Positions 43,293 through 56,847 are shown, counted from the stretch's first letter. The stretch: 64,000 bases of DNA from Thinopyrum elongatum (GCA_011799875.1 CM022297.1:522811362-522875361); one strand, 5' to 3'. The notes: generated by a model from the sequence alone, not told the origin. Made by a program: numbers and translations.

Positions 43293-44408
43293 AGTTAGGG
43301 CATCTTCAAGGCAACGCTCAAAACGTATACATACATTCAAATGTAGCTCTTCAAGTGTTGTTTGTCATCTAACACGGTACCATCGATCCATGGATCAGTG
43401 TGGATGTTTGAAATCCCGCAAACCGAAAGCAAATCATGGGTGTCCGGACCACTGCCACGTACACATCCACCATCTTGGATCCATGCAAAACTCTCTCCCA
43501 TGCCCGCGCCCTCTCCTGCACGAAGCAGTTGTTGCGCATCCATGCGGTCCAGAGCTCCAACGCCATATTCATGCCGGCTCAGAGCGGACATGACCTCTCA
43601 CTGGAGCCGGCATTGAAGCGGCGCGCCGGCCAAGAAAGCCGCCAGCGCCGTGTCCCGGCCTCCGCGCCCAAACAATGCCCGAGAGACGTGACTGGACGGG
43701 ACGGGAAAACTATCTATTGCATTTAAATTGGTTGCCCGTCCGCTAGCCTATCGGCATTAAACAGGCATGGTGGCCGAAAAACCCACTCTGGCGCACGCAT
43801 TGACATAGCCCACCACTTGGCCTGGCAGGCACCCCGCTATTTAAATGCGGCCTCGCCCGGCACCATGCATCGACACCACATGACGTACGCTTCCAATCCA
43901 CTTCCATGCACCACCTCCGTCATGACCGCGAGCTCTAGAGCGATGTGGAAGACTCTCTTGACGGAGCAAAATAACGAGGTGGCCGACCTTTCGACTGGCT
44001 GGCAGGGCCGTCGTGCGCGGCGGATACATGCAGGCTTGCCGGTGAGCTCACTAGAGGTGAGCTACAACGACCTGATGATGGAGGAAGCCTTCGACGATGA
44101 GCCTGTGCCCCTGCCTGCGCCGCTCCATGCCGGCCTCCCCATGGAGCAAGCGCATGCGCACATTGGCGTCGTCATGGTGGAGGAGCAACCAGTGTCGTAC
44201 CCGGTGTCGATGTTCTCACTAGCGCAAGAGGAGCAGTGCTAAAACCTCGCCCTCCTCACACACCACAGACTGGCGGAGGGCCAAATCCACGACGACTTCA
44301 CGAGCGCGGAAGTTGTGGCGATCATGGCCGCGGAGAACCCGAACTTCGTGGAGGAGTAGCGGGCGCTCTACAAGACCACGTGCAACGCTCGCGCGGTGAC
44401 AACGGACT
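43293..44408 (+). mobile_element. Harbinger-like element F, cut by the Maximus insertion
   Basis: Starts GGGCATCTTCAAGGC at 43296 after TTA (43293-43295). TATA-like CTATTTAAAT at about 43837, ORF from 43865, and an abrupt end at 44408 where a Copia LTR begins. The 3' part and right TIR should lie beyond the Maximus element, outside the window. Confidence 0.65.
43865..44408 (+). pseudogene. Cargo ORF of element F
   Basis: ATG at 43865, 28 bases after a TATA-like box, opens a 125-codon frame (MTYASNPLPC, WKTLLTEQNNEVADLSTGWQ, LEVSYNDLMMEEAFDDEP). It stops with TAA at 44240-44242. The same frame continues with plausible coding (HHRLAEGQIHDDFTSAEVVA, AAENPNFVEE) and a TAG at about 44357, up to the Maximus insertion. 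No known domain is recognised. The start is chosen for context and distance from the TATA box. Confidence 0.5.
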
Positions 44409-45745
44409 TGTAAGTGCATCTAGTGCCACCCCTAGTTGGTTTTGGAGTATTAACGACAAACGTGGTTGAGGGACTTATGTGTTTGTGAGAATTGCAGGAT
44501 AACACAGGTAGAAGTCCCTCATTGATTCGGTTTTCCTACTAGAGATGACCCCTAAAAATGTATGAAGACATTAAAGACAATGGTGGTTCGTGAAGACATT
44601 CACGTTGAAGATAATGACGTGTGAAGACATTCACTTGAAGACTATGAAGTACGAAGACATAGTTTCCTTCGTAGTTTCCTTTTCTTCTTTATTGAGTCAT
44701 AGGAACCACCGAACTGTTAAGTGGGGGTCCAAGTGAACAAAGTCAGAAGACTGACGTGATGCTCAACTCAAATCCTATGTCTTCGAGTGAAGACAATGAG
44801 AGCAAATCTTATCCAGAGTTGGATGAGTCAGCTTTGCTTGTAGCCCAAGCCAAGCTGCCGCGTGTGTTTGAAAATCCGACCGTTGGACACGTGTCGGTTT
44901 CTTAGTGACCCAGGGTCATTTCGGACATATTATGTCGGGTTGCCTCCTGGCTATAAATAGCCCAGTCCCTACACCATAAATTGGTGGCTGCTCAAAGTTA
45001 GTGCACGGCTTTTGTCGTTTGAGAGCAACCCACCTCCGAAGCCTTTGAGAGAGAGATCCTTGCGAGGACATAGCCCAAAACACCCAGAGCCAAAGAGTAT
45101 TAGGCATCACTGAAATCTTTCTGTCCGCGTGACCTGAAGACTTGTTACACTTGAGGACTGTGTATCCTCCAGCCGGTTAGGCGTCACGTTCTGAGGATCC
45201 AAGAGTCATTGTGGATCGCCAGTGAACGGAGTCTGTGAAGGTTTGGAAGTCTACCTTGAAGACTTACCTGAGTGATTGGGCGAGGACTGGGTGTCCTTAG
45301 CTCAAGGGGAATAAGGTGAAGACGTGGTCTTCTCAGTTCAATCTCAGCCTCCCTAACCAGACGTATAGTTGTCACAGCAACTGAAACTGATCTACCAAAT
45401 CCTTGTCTTCACCAAGCTACTGGTTCTATCCCCCACCCCTTTACATTTCAATTTGTCTTCATGAAGTCATTGCTTGCTTGCCTAATCTGTTTGACTTCAC
45501 TGTGAGAAGACTATTACCTGTTTGGCTTCATTCTGTCTTCATTTCGATCTGAACTACCTAGCTACTATTAGTCTTCGTGCTTTCATTACAATGCTCACTT
45601 GACTATGGTCTATCTAGAGTAGTCTATCTTCCGCTGCATATCATATAGGTTCAATTTGATTGTTTGTCTTCAAAGACCTCGTGTTTTGAAGACTTTCATA
45701 AAAATCGCCTATTCACCCCCCTCTAGTCGATAACTAGCACTTTCA
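44409..45745 (+). repeat. 5' LTR of the Maximus-type element
   Basis: 1337 bp, TGTAAGTGCATC to GCACTTTCA. TATAAATA at 44952-44959. Many GAAGAC motifs. The candidate TSD to the left is GGACT (44404-44408); its partner is beyond the window. Confidence 0.92.
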
Positions 45746-45747
45746 AT

Positions 45748-45760
45748 TGGTATCAGAGCA
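45748..45760 (+). other. Primer binding site, Maximus-type element
   Basis: TGGTATCAGAGCA is the complement of the 3' end of initiator methionine tRNA and lies two bases after the 5' LTR. Confidence 0.9.
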
Positions 45761-45811
45761 AGGTGCTCCCTTGTTCTGTGTGATTCGGTTTAACCACCTG
45801 GAGTTTTAGCT

Positions 45812-48008
45812 ATGTCGACTGCAGGGATAATCAAGGTCTCCGCTGCGTGCCCCGTCTTCGATGGCACTGATTACCCCCACTGGAAGAATAAGATGTGAAT
45901 GCATGTTGAAGCCATTGACATCGACCTCTGGTATGTCTTCAAGACAGGCGTTCCCACGGTCGGTGAAGGTGTCACCGCTGCTGATGTCAAGAGGTTCGCA
46001 CAACTAGATTCAACCGCCAAGAACATCATCTGTGGTCAGCTGACCAAAGGACAGTATGGCCGTGTAAGTGCTCTGGAAACTGTGAAGCTAGTCTGGGACT
46101 GGCTGTCCAAAGTCAATGAAGGCGTCTCAACTCAGAGAGACTCAAGGATTGATGTTCTTCGCAATCTCTTCAACCGCTTCAAGAGAAATGACAATGAGAA
46201 TGTCCAGCTCACGGTCGACTGCCTCACTGATATCACCAATGAGCTTCGCGTACTCGGCGCCACTGAGATCACCAAGCATGAAATTGTGAAGAAGCTACTG
46301 AGATCACTTGACAACTCATTTGACACCTTGGTCCTGATGATTCAAGAATGCCCTGACTTCAGAGATCTTGATCCTTCTGACATACTTGAGAGGCTCAACA
46401 CACATGAGTTCCAACTATCTGAGAAGAGAGATATCTATGGCCCCAACTATGGCCGATCCCGTGCTTTGAAGGCAAAAGCTGTTTCCTCATCTGAAGAAGA
46501 ATCTGACTGCAGTTCTAGTGATCCTGAAGACATTGGTAGAGAGCTAGCAATGCTTGTGAAGAAGTTCCAAAAGTTCTCCAAGAAGAATCGCTTCGGAAAG
46601 TCTTCAAGATCCAGTTCCAAGAATGATGAGGCTTCCTCTCGTGACCACAAGAAGAGAACATGCCAAAAATGCAAGAAGCCAGGCCACTACATATCTGAAT
46701 GTCATCAATGGGACAAGGAAGCCAAGAAAAATAAGAAAGCAAGGAATATGATTCTGACGACAAGAAGAAGAAGAAATCCTCAAAGTCTTCTTCGAAGTCT
46801 TCATCAAAGTCTTCATCATACAAGAAGAGCTCTTCTGGCAAGGCTCGTGCATTCATTGGCAAGGAGATGGATTCAGAGGAGGAGTCTGCTTCTGAGGAGG
46901 CAGAGGTGGAGTCTGAGGAGGAGTCTGATTCAGGCATGGCAAGCCTAGCTCTAGCTTCGGCATTCGTCGCCAAGTCCATCTTCAACACTAAAGATATTGG
47001 TCACACCGCCGACGCTGAAGCCTATGATGAGGACGACTCTGCCCCGACATACTACTTTATGGCACGAGGTGCCAAGGTAAACTCACGCGATGCTTACTTT
47101 CAAACCTCCAGTGAAGATGACTCTGAATGTGAATCCAAACCCAGCTATAAGACTCTTGCTAAAATTGCAACTGAACAACAAACTGCTATGGAAGACATTC
47201 AAAAATTGTTAGACAAAACCGATGACCTGTTGGACGAGGAAATGAATCGAACTCAGTCCTTAATCGAAGACATCAAAAATCTTCGCGTTAAGTATGAAGA
47301 ACTTGAAAGTCGTCATGAAACCCTCTCAGCTACTCATGAGAAGCTTTCCTATGATTATCTTCAAAGGAAACAAGATCTAGAGAAACTAAGAGCGTCTCAT
47401 GAAGATCTTCAAAAGGAGAATGAATCACTACTCGCTCAACAGATTAGTTCCGCTCAGGAAGATTTTGTGCCACCATGTTTGAAATGCCTTGAGCGTGACA
47501 ATGCTGTCTCAATTGCTGAATGTTCTACTGCCTCTGATGTTGCAATATCTTCAACTGCTGATGTGGTAACTAACCCCTCTTCTAAGGATACCACTACTAT
47601 TGCTGATGAAAATGCTAGGTTGAAGATATTGCTTGAAACTGGCATGTACAAAAGCCTCAAAGGGCATCAGACACTATGTGATGTCCTCAAGAAACAGATT
47701 CTGAACCGAAACCCTAGGAAAGAGGGTGTTGGTTTCGAGAGGAAAATGAATGTTGATGGGTCTTACTGGAAGCCTGAGCAGTACCCCAAAACCACATGGG
47801 TTGCTGCAAAGGATCCTTCAGTGGACCCATCCACCTTATATGGCTTCACTTGTGCTAACCCCATTATCATTGATGTATCCTTTGACGCCAATTATAAGCT
47901 GTTTAAGAATCAGAATGGTAAAGTGTTTGCCAGGTTTATTGGTACTAACTGTAGGAATGGGCCACCTTTGAAGAAGATCTGGGTGCCTAAAAGTTTGAGA
48001 AACTTCCT
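45812..48008 (+). pseudogene. Maximus-type gag, broken
   Basis: ATG at 45812 (MSTAGIIKVS) is followed by a Copia gag start (CPVFDGTDYPHWKNKM). A TGA at about 45896 then interrupts (probably from CGA). The capsid region runs through 46700 (WDWLSKVNEGVSTQRDSRI, DCSSSDPEDIGRELAMLVKK) to a CCHC knuckle (CQKCKKPGHYISEC) at about 46660. A frame change near 46745 lies in a Lys/Ser-rich stretch. The second part (46867-48012) is acidic, then a long coiled coil (about 47160-47450), then a CxxC-type block and a conserved end (WVPKS). A further frame change near 47995 leads into the pol frame. The long coiled coil after the knuckle is typical of SIRE/Maximus polyproteins. Confidence 0.82.
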
Positions 48009-51000
48009 GTGAATGTCATCATGACATCAACAGGGAAGAAGACAAACCCCAGACCAAAGGCTTCATATGGCCCAAAGGCTTCATACAGACAGAGGACCTC
48101 ACAAGGTCACCCTAACGCCAATGTTTTGCAGGGAAATTATCATCAGACTCATGAATATGAGCGTGTTTCGTCTAACCGCTATGTTCACAAATCAAAGAAC
48201 TTTTCTGCATATTCATTTGAGTACTATTCACCTCCTGCAAAACTATTTGCTAGGGCTTCAAAGCCAAAGTTCTCAGATGCTGCACTTAGACTCATTGCTT
48301 CTAAGCCACCCCTTAAGATGTGGGTGGTTAAGAAGAATTAACTTCTCTTGCAGGGAAAGGTCTCCAGGCGGAAATTATAGTCTTCTGAAGACAATGCTGG
48401 GGACCTAAAACATCTTGTGGGACGCAAGTTAAAATGCCAAAATGGTCTTACCATTTATTTCGTCCCAGGGTTTCTTGACGAGCATCCTATCTTACCAAAC
48501 AAGAATCTTAACTTTGATAATATGCTTGTTCGTTATATGTTTGTGCTTCACAATACTCTTGGTGAAGCCTATCCCGCTAACTGCACTGTAGGGTACAACT
48601 CCGAAAGCTACTGAGTGGATAATGGACAGTGGATGCACTAACCACATGACTGGTGATCGAAGTAATGGACAGTGGCACTGTAGGGTACAACTCTCATGGA
48701 TTCAGCCCTACGTCCATCCACTAAAAGCCACATCATGTTCGCTGACACTGGTAAAAGCAAGGTATTGGGCCTAGGTAGAGTTTCTATCTCAAAGGATCAA
48801 CACATGGATAAAGTGATGCTTGTTGAATCCCTTGGATTCAACTTAATGCCTGTCTCAATGCTTTGTGATCTGAACATGATTGTGATATTTGGAAAATATG
48901 GTTGCCTTGTGCTTATGGAAACTGACAAATCTCTAGTCTTCGAAGGTTATCGAAGAGGTGATCTGTATATGGTAGATTTCTCCGCAGGACCACAACTTGC
49001 CGTATGTCTTCTAGCAAAAGCTTCAGAGTGTTGGCTTTGGCATCGAAGGCTAGGACATGCGGGCATGAGGATCTTGCACACTCTCATGAAGAAGACGCAT
49101 ATAATTGGGATCGAGGACATCAAGTTCATGAAGGATCATTTATGTGGTGCTTGTGAAGCCGGGAAGATGACTAGAGCCAAGCATCCCTCGAAGACAATCA
49201 TGACTACATCACGCCCCTTCGAGCTGCTTCACATGGACTTATTTGGCCCTACTCACTACTCTACCCTTACTACCACTGCACATCTTTATGGCTTCGTTAT
49301 TGTTGATGATTACTCAAGATACACCTAGGTGCACATAATTCTATACAAGACTGAAGTGCAGGATGTCTTCAGACGATTCGCCAATCGCGCCATGACCAAC
49401 TATGGCATCAAGATTAAGCACATCAGGAGCGACAATGGCACGGAATTCAAGAACACTGGCCTCGACACTTATCTTGATACACTGGGCATCACTCATGAGC
49501 TCTCTGCTCCATACACACCTTAGCAGAATGGCGTCGTGGAGCGCAAGAACAGGACCCTTATTGAGATGGCTCGTACGATGCTTGATGAATACAAGACTCC
49601 AAGAAAGTTCTGGCCTGAAGCCATTGATACTGCATGCCATACCATCAACAGAGTTTATCTGCACAAGTTCTTCAAGAAGACATCCTATGAACTTCTCACT
49701 GGTAAGAAGCCAAACGTTAGCTATTTCAAAGTCTTCGGTGCTAGGTGTTGGATCAAGGATCCACATCACACTTCCAAATTTGCACCGAAAGCACATGAAG
49801 GTTTTATGCTTGGTTACGGAAAGGATTCGCACACCTACAGAGTCTTCAACCTTTTTCACTATAAAGTGGTTGAAACTGTAGATGTGCGGTTCGATGAAAC
49901 TAACGGCTCACAAAGAGAGCACCTGCCAAATGTGCTAGATGAAGCTTCTCCTAGTGAATCTATCAAGCTAATGGGTACTGGAGAATTCATACCCACCGAG
50001 GAACAGGCTGAAGAGGAAATCATTATTTCAGCTCCTAATCAACATGAAGACAATGCTCAGCCTGAAGACAATGCTGAAGATGAAGATAGCAATCAACAAG
50101 AGCAAAGTCTTTGCCCAACTCATCCTCGCGTGGCCAATGAAGTTCAAATTGAGAAGATTCTCGATAGCATCAATGCACCTGGTCCTCTTACTCGATCAAG
50201 AGCTACGCAACTAGCAAATTTCTGTGGACACTTTGCATTTGTCTCAATATCTGAACCCAAGAAAGTTGATGAAGCCTTCATGGAACCTGAATGGATTCAA
50301 GCTATGCAAGAAGAGCTTCAACAGTTTGAGCTAAACAATGTCTGGGAGCTGGTTAAACGTCCTGATCCTCACAAGCACAATATTATTGGCACCAAATGGA
50401 TCTATCACAACAAGCAAGATGAGCATGGTCAAGTTGTTAGAAACAAAGCTCGTCTCGTTGCCCAAGGTTACACACAAGTGGAAGGAATGGACTTCGATGA
50501 AACCTTTGCTCCTGTGGCCAGGCTTGAAGCCATTCGTATACTGCTAGCCTATGCTAACCACAACAATATTCTTTTGTATCAAATGGATGTGAAGAGTGCC
50601 TTCCTCAACGGCAAAATTGAAGAAGAAGTGTATGTAGCTCAACCCCCTGGTTTTGAAGATCCAAAGCGTCCTGATATGGTCTACAAACTCAACAAGGCAC
50701 TGTATGACCTCAAACAAGCACCTCGCGCTTGGTATGATACACTCAAAGACTTCCTGAAGAGCAAAGGCTTCAAACCTGGTTCTCTAGATCCCACTCTCTT
50801 CACGAATACATATGATGGAGAACTGTTTGTATGCCAAATCTATGTCGATGACATTATCTTCGGCTGCACTGATAAGAGATACAGTGATGAGTTTGGGCAT
50901 ATGATGCAAGAGTGTAAGTGCATCTAGTGCCCCTTAGTGATTTTGGTGTATTGAAGACTTATAGGTTAAGGGACTAATGCGTTTGTGAGTGTACACAGGT

Positions 51001-53302
51001 CTATAAGTCTATGAGGAGTTTGTTATTTACGATGATTGTCGACCCCTAAAAATGAATGTCTTCAACTGAAGACTTTGGTTTTCTTGAAGACTTTGAAAGT
51101 GAAGAAATTGGTGTGACCCTGAAGACTTTATATTCATGCGAGGATTATGAAGCGTGAAGACTTTTGTTTTCGTAGTTTCATTTTCTTCTTCTTGAGTCAT
51201 AGGAAACACCGTACTGTTAAAGGGGGTCGAGGTAAAACTAAGGAAAAGTTTCCAAGTGATGCTCAACTCAAAATCCTACACCTACCCAATCCTTTCGAGT
51301 GAAGCCATTGGAAATCTCATACACTTTAGTCAAGTTCTTCAGTGACAGAGACGAAGTTCTTCTGTTCTCTGAGGAATTTGTTCTGACTGAGGAGTTAGGA
51401 ATTCACCAGTGCGGATTGCCTACAAGTGAGGAACATGATAGCCCTGAGGAATTTGATACTCAAATATCCGACCGTTGCTGTGCTGCGCGCCAGCTGTCCA
51501 AATATCCTACCCACCTAACGGTCATATCATTGAAGGGCATTTATGTCTTATCATGTCGGGTTGCTCCCTAGGCTATAAATAGCCGCCCCCCTTCAACCAC
51601 TAGCTGGTTGGCTGCTCCGAGAGATAGATTGACACTTGTCATTTAGAGCATCCCATCCTCCGAGGACTTTGAGCGAAAATCATCAAGTGAGGAAAAACCC
51701 AAAAACCCAAACACCTACAAACCCAAAGTGATTGAGCATCACTGAAGAGATTGTTCCTGTGTGGAACCGACGCTTGTTACCTTTGAGGACTGTGCATCCT
51801 CCAGACGGTTAGGTGTCATGGTCTAGAGCATCCAAGAGGAAATTGTGGATTGCCGAGTGACCGAGTATGTGAAGGTTTGGAAGTCACCTGAAGACTTACC
51901 ACGAGTGATTGGGCGAGGTCTGTGTGACCTTAGCTCAAGGAGAATACGGTGAGGACTGTGTGTCCGGGACTGTGTGTCCTCAGGTTTAAATACCTAGCCG
52001 CTCTAACCAGACGTACAACTGTCACAGCAGTTGGAACTGGTCTACCAAATCATTGTCTTCACCGAGCTACTGGTTCTATTTCCTCAACCCTTTCATTTCC
52101 TCGCATACTTGCTATGTATTTGATCATTACTGTTTGAAGACTTTGACTGAAGACTTTCTCAATTTCCTCAGTTCAATTTCTTCAGTCAGTTTGTCTTCAG
52201 CCTGCTTATCCTGTGTTTACGCTACTCGTACTCTGTGCTTGTTTTCATTTCATCATGATGACTGTGCTACTGCTCTGTTATGCTTGCATCTGAGTACTTA
52301 TTCCGCTGCTAAGTAGTTTGTCGCTTAGGAATTTCCTCACCTTGAAATTCCTCAGTGACGAATTTGTAAAAATCGCCTATTCACCCCCCCCTCTAGTCGA
52401 TATAACGCACTTTCAAAGAGCAATATCAGATGTCCATGATGGGAGAGCTGAAATTCTTTGTTGGTCTTCAAATCCGTCAACAGAGAAATGGCATCTTCAT
52501 ATCACAAGAAAAATACCTCAAAGATTGCCTGAAGAAATTTGGTATGCAAGACTGCAAAGGGTACACGACGCCAATGCCAACCAAAGGCCAATTGGGCCCC
52601 GACGACAATGGTAAAGAGTTCGATCAAAAGGTATACCGCTCTATGATTGATTCTTTATTGTACTTATGTGCATCTAGGCCAGATATAATCCTTAGCGTTT
52701 GCATGTGTGCCCGATTCCAAGCGGCACCAAAGGAATCTCATCACCTCGCGGTGAAGCGAATACTTCGATATTTGGCTCACACCCCAACGCTAGGATTATG
52801 GTATCCAAAGGGCTCAGAGTTTGATCTAGTTGGATTCTCAGATGCTGATTATGCTGGTGACAAGGTTGATCGCAAGTCCACATCAAGCACATGTCACTTT
52901 CTTGGACGATCTCTTGTCTATTGGTCTTCTAAGAAGCTGAACTGTGTATCACTTTCCACTGCTGAATTTGAGTACATTGCTGTTGGATCTTGCAGCGCTC
53001 AGCTTCTCTGGATGAAGCAAACCCTCAAGGATTATGGCATCAACATGAAGCATGTGCCCCTCTACTGCGACAATGGAAGCGCCATCAAGATTGCTCACAA
53101 TCCAGTTCAGCACTCGAAGACCAAGCACATTCAGATCCGTCATCACTTTCTCAGAGATCATGTGTTGAAGGAAGACATTGATATCATTCACGTCAACACT
53201 GAAGAGCAATTGGCAGATATCTTCATGAAGCCCTTGGATGAGAAAAGGTTTTGCAAGCTGCAGTGTGAGCTAAATATCTTAAAATCCTCGAATGTCCTGT
53301 GA
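48009..53302 (+). pseudogene. Maximus-type pol: protease, integrase, RT, RNase H, interrupted
   Basis: An aspartic-protease block (IMDSGCTNHMTGD) lies at about 48620-48655 next to a small local duplication. The integrase zinc-binding region (LWHRRLGHAGMRIL, CGACEAGKM) is at 49035-49165. Catalytic blocks are LLHMDLFGP and IRSDNGTEFKN, and [11 protein letters not shown] after a TAG at about 49522. A TAG near 49326 also interrupts. RT runs from 50280 with [11 protein letters not shown] and YVDDIIFG (catalytic aspartates). A solo LTR splits it at 50913. RT and RNase H continue at 52430-53302 (GFSDADYAGDKVDRKST, YCDNGSAIKIAHNPVQHSKT, ADIFMKPL). Motifs are well kept, so decay is recent. This copy cannot make a full polyprotein. 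Confidence 0.88.
50908..52420 (+). mobile_element. Solo LTR of a Maximus-related family inside the RT
   Basis: LTR 50913-52415 (1503 bp), TSD AAGAG at 50908-50912 and 52416-52420. Starts TGTAAGTGCATCTAGTGCC and ends GCACTTTCA like the host LTR, but the middle differs, so it is a sister family. TATAAATA at 51574-51581. Confidence 0.92.
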
Positions 53303-53583
53303 ATGGACATACATCCTAACGCTTATGCATATTGATGACTTAGGTGCGCAACACACAAAGTAACGTATGTCTTCAATTCATGAAGACATACAATCTGAGT
53401 GTGAATACATTAATGTGGAATTTGACTTCGGAGCGCCACGATAATTGTGCGCCGTGTCTGGGTCTAATATTTCCTATATGGTGGGTAATGCCACCACCAA
53501 CCGTTCTTGAATATTTTCATTTGGCGTCATGATTGCATTATCTTCAAAGTTGGTTTATCTTCGCTATGTTGATTTGGTCTTCA

Positions 53584-53723
<140 letters not shown>

Positions 53724-53966
53724 CTGTCCTCTACAGCATTCACTTATAGTTATGTCTTCAAGTTGCCATTTTCTGCGCTAAGTGAATGTGATCGGATCCT
53801 AACCCTCTCTGTGCTTATCCCTCAAACTCCCTCTGTCTCTTCATATGCATTCTGTTGACACGTGTCAAATGCCTTCACTTTGTCCTTGTCAGCTGAAGAT
53901 ACAGAGACACATATTTAAAACTGCCTTTATTATCTCTATCCTTTTTGCCTGAATACCGGAGAAGCC

Positions 53967-56135
53967 GGAACTGTAGGGTAACGCAGCAGAAAACAAAAAA
54001 TTTCCGACCTACGCACCAGCCCAGGACCACTATGGAGACTGCATACAAGGTTTGATCATTTTCGTTACCGACTCGTAGCGCAGCGGAAGTAGAGTCGATG
54101 ACGAACGGCGGTGCAGATCCCCGCAGCTAGGATTTACAACCTCCCAACCGCGAGGATGTACTCCCTCATCTGCCCCTCGGACAGCCCTCCGGGAGGCGGT
54201 CGAACAGTCCCCCGGACGGTGTCGCGGACAGCCCTTCGGGAGGACCTTCGAAACTCGGACGGTCACTCGGACAGCCCTTAGGGAGGACTCACAGAACTCG
54301 GACCGTCACTTGGACAGCCCTTCGGGAGGCACTCTCGAACAGCCCCTCGGGCACTAAGATCGAAACTACGACCTCTCTACAGAGTTGCACACATACGGTG
54401 TCATCTATCCGGCAGGGCTTCGCCGTCCAGAACTAGTTCCCACCGGAACCCAGACAGCCTTTCGGCTCTACGAAAACCTTTTCGTGGGAGGGAGAGAGAA
54501 GCCAGATCATTGCATGGCACTTGTATGTGAGAAGGGATGAGTGTGGAGGGCTGCCCCTCCACCTCTATTTATAGGAAATCCCAAGGGGTAGGGTGGTTTT
54601 ACAAGAAAACCCAAAAAGCACATGGATGAAGTCCTTCCACAAGGACCCAAATGTGAAACCAAGGCACAAGAGGGGGCTCCAAGGAGGAGTCCCCATGTGG
54701 CCAGCCACACCTAGGAGGGGCCCCCCCATGGGAGCCCTCATCCATCCACATCATCTTCTAGAAGCCTTTAGCAAAAGCCCTAAAAGGTGGCTTTCCAAAA
54801 AATTCCAAAAAGCACTTTCACTATTCACGACGACATTTTTCAGCGTCCGTTCGAACTGAAAATATTTATGTGGGCTTAGAACATTTCCAGTACCCACTAA
54901 AATAATTTTCAACGCGTTCTGGAACAATTCCAGTTTAGTGATTTCATCTGCGAAAAGCATCTGAAGCGGTTCCGGCAGCCCCGGAACATTTCCGGTTTTT
55001 CTTCCAGAAAATTCCCAGAAGTTTCCAGAATGATTCTGGCATCCTCCAGTAATTATCAGGCATGTGCCGAAACCATTTTGACTTAATGGTATCCCCTGAA
55101 ACAACTTTTCAGTTTCACCGGAACTCATCCGGTGACCTCTCTCTGCGGAACTTTTCCGCTGTCCGAAACTTTTTCGGTGATTTTCTCTCAGACTCCCTGT
55201 CTAGTATTCAGCAGATATATGACCCTTAAGCGTGTGACCCTATAGGTTCGGTGAAGTATAGACATGACACGGAACCCCTTCCGATCAATGATCAACATCG
55301 GAGCCGTGGACACTCATATTGACCCCTATACCCACACGAATGAATATTCGAGTGAACCTCCAGTTGCCGTGTGCTATTCCTGTTGCTTCGCGATATGTTA
55401 CAAATACCCGAGGTGAGACATGTTGGCATTCCCGTGGATCAACAACTTGTCCACTATGCTAGTTACCTCGTTATCGGTATTGTTCTCTTTTCTCGTTACC
55501 GTGTTCCGGCATCCCCGTGATCAAATCACAAAGTGTCTGGCCAGACGATGATGGATACCGTAACACCGAGAGGGCCCAGAGATATCTCTCCATCGTCGGA
55601 GGAGCAAATCCCAATCTTGAGCTATCAAGTTACTTGACATACTTTCCCATGAACCCGTAAGCCGCCGTAATAGCCATCCAGTTACGGATGACGTTTAACA
55701 AACCCCAAAGTTCATGAATCAAGCATGAAGAAACTCGATACTCTCATGGTCTGAGGAATCATGCAAACATTAACCATCTCTGTGTTATTAACCATAAAAT
55801 TGTGACGAATGTATCTCATAGCATAACATCAATTCGGGTCGATTCAACACAAATGTTCTGCTAACATTGTGCCCTCAAAGTTGCTGGCATAGACATGCCC
55901 ATGATCAGGAAAACAGAACCATCATGCAACACTTGAGCTAGTCTTAGAGGCTAGACTAGGAATACATTTTACCGTTTATTATTCCACACATGCATATGAG
56001 TCTTCCTCCGAGCCTCGTTTTATTTGCAGACTCGAGAACCATAGCAGTTATAGCATGGAACATAAACCTAATTATGAACACGGAGATAAATAATAACATT
56101 TATTATTGCCTCTAGGGCATATCTCCTACAGGAAC
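53967..56135 (-). mobile_element. Solo Copia LTR (TGTAGGAGATATG family), inverted
   Basis: LTR 53972-56130 (2159 bp) on the minus strand, with TSD GGAAC at 53967-53971 and 56131-56135. The TATA box reads TATTTATA on the plus strand at 54566-54573. The 126-codon frame of the family is present at 54751-55128 (one codon shorter). Closely similar to the LTRs of Copia element 2. Confidence 0.93.
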
Positions 56136-56194
56136 GACCACCCGACAAACCAGGCACGCGTGGGGTCGTGGCTCAACTTTCAATTAGTTGCATG

Positions 56195-56847
56195 CTTGCC
56201 ACGTGTTCTTCATATGTGAACCGCCAGGGGCACCTGAGTAATTACACTGCTCCATCCCACGTCCTTATAAATACTCCACCCCTGCAGTCATTATTTCCTC
56301 TCCCCTCACCGTCTCGCTCAAACCCTAGCGCCACCGCTAGCATCAGTCTTCGCCGGAGACGAAGCGCTTCACTGCCGCGACTTCTCCGACGACGTCTTCA
56401 CGCCGGCCGTGGACATCTTCCCCTCCGCAGCCGCCGTAGGTGTCTTCCGCCGCGAAGTTAGGGCGCGGGAGATTGAACTGCTCGGCCTCCTTCTTCTCCT
56501 CGTCTAGCAGTTCTTCGTGCGGTAAATAAGAACTCACTTTTTACCGTTTATTTGATCCGTTAAACTATCAACATCTTCCAAAAGTTGTTTTTACACTTCC
56601 AGAGCTGGTTCTTTCCTTGTTTGCATCTCATAATTTGCAAGTACGTTCACTTATGCATCACAACTAGTTAGATTCCTCACTTGTACTTATTCATGGATTC
56701 GTACAAATCTGGAACCAACTCACATCGATAAGTGAATGTCTTCGCACTATGAGGTCAATGTCTTCAAACTGATTTATCTTCAAAATCTTCTGAGAATGCA
56801 TATGACCTCTTCCCCTTCCCTCGCATCTCTAATGCTGTCACAGGTAC
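56195..56847 (+). promoter_or_regulatory. Internal promoter and probable leader intron of the Maximus 3' ORF
   Basis: CACGTG (G-box core) at 56200-56205 and TATAAATA at 56266-56273 are followed by a pyrimidine-rich stretch (CTCTCCCCTCACCG) and CAAACCCTAGCG, which resembles a plant transcription start region. A possible donor (GTGCG/GTAAAT) lies near 56521 and an acceptor (TGTCACAG/GTACATG) near 56843, just before the first ATG. All are motif-based. The arrangement looks like a host gene rather than an LTR-driven ORF. Confidence 0.55.

Noticed and set aside
45748..45760. Possible tRNA fragment
   Set aside because: It is a retrotransposon primer binding site; no cloverleaf surrounds it.
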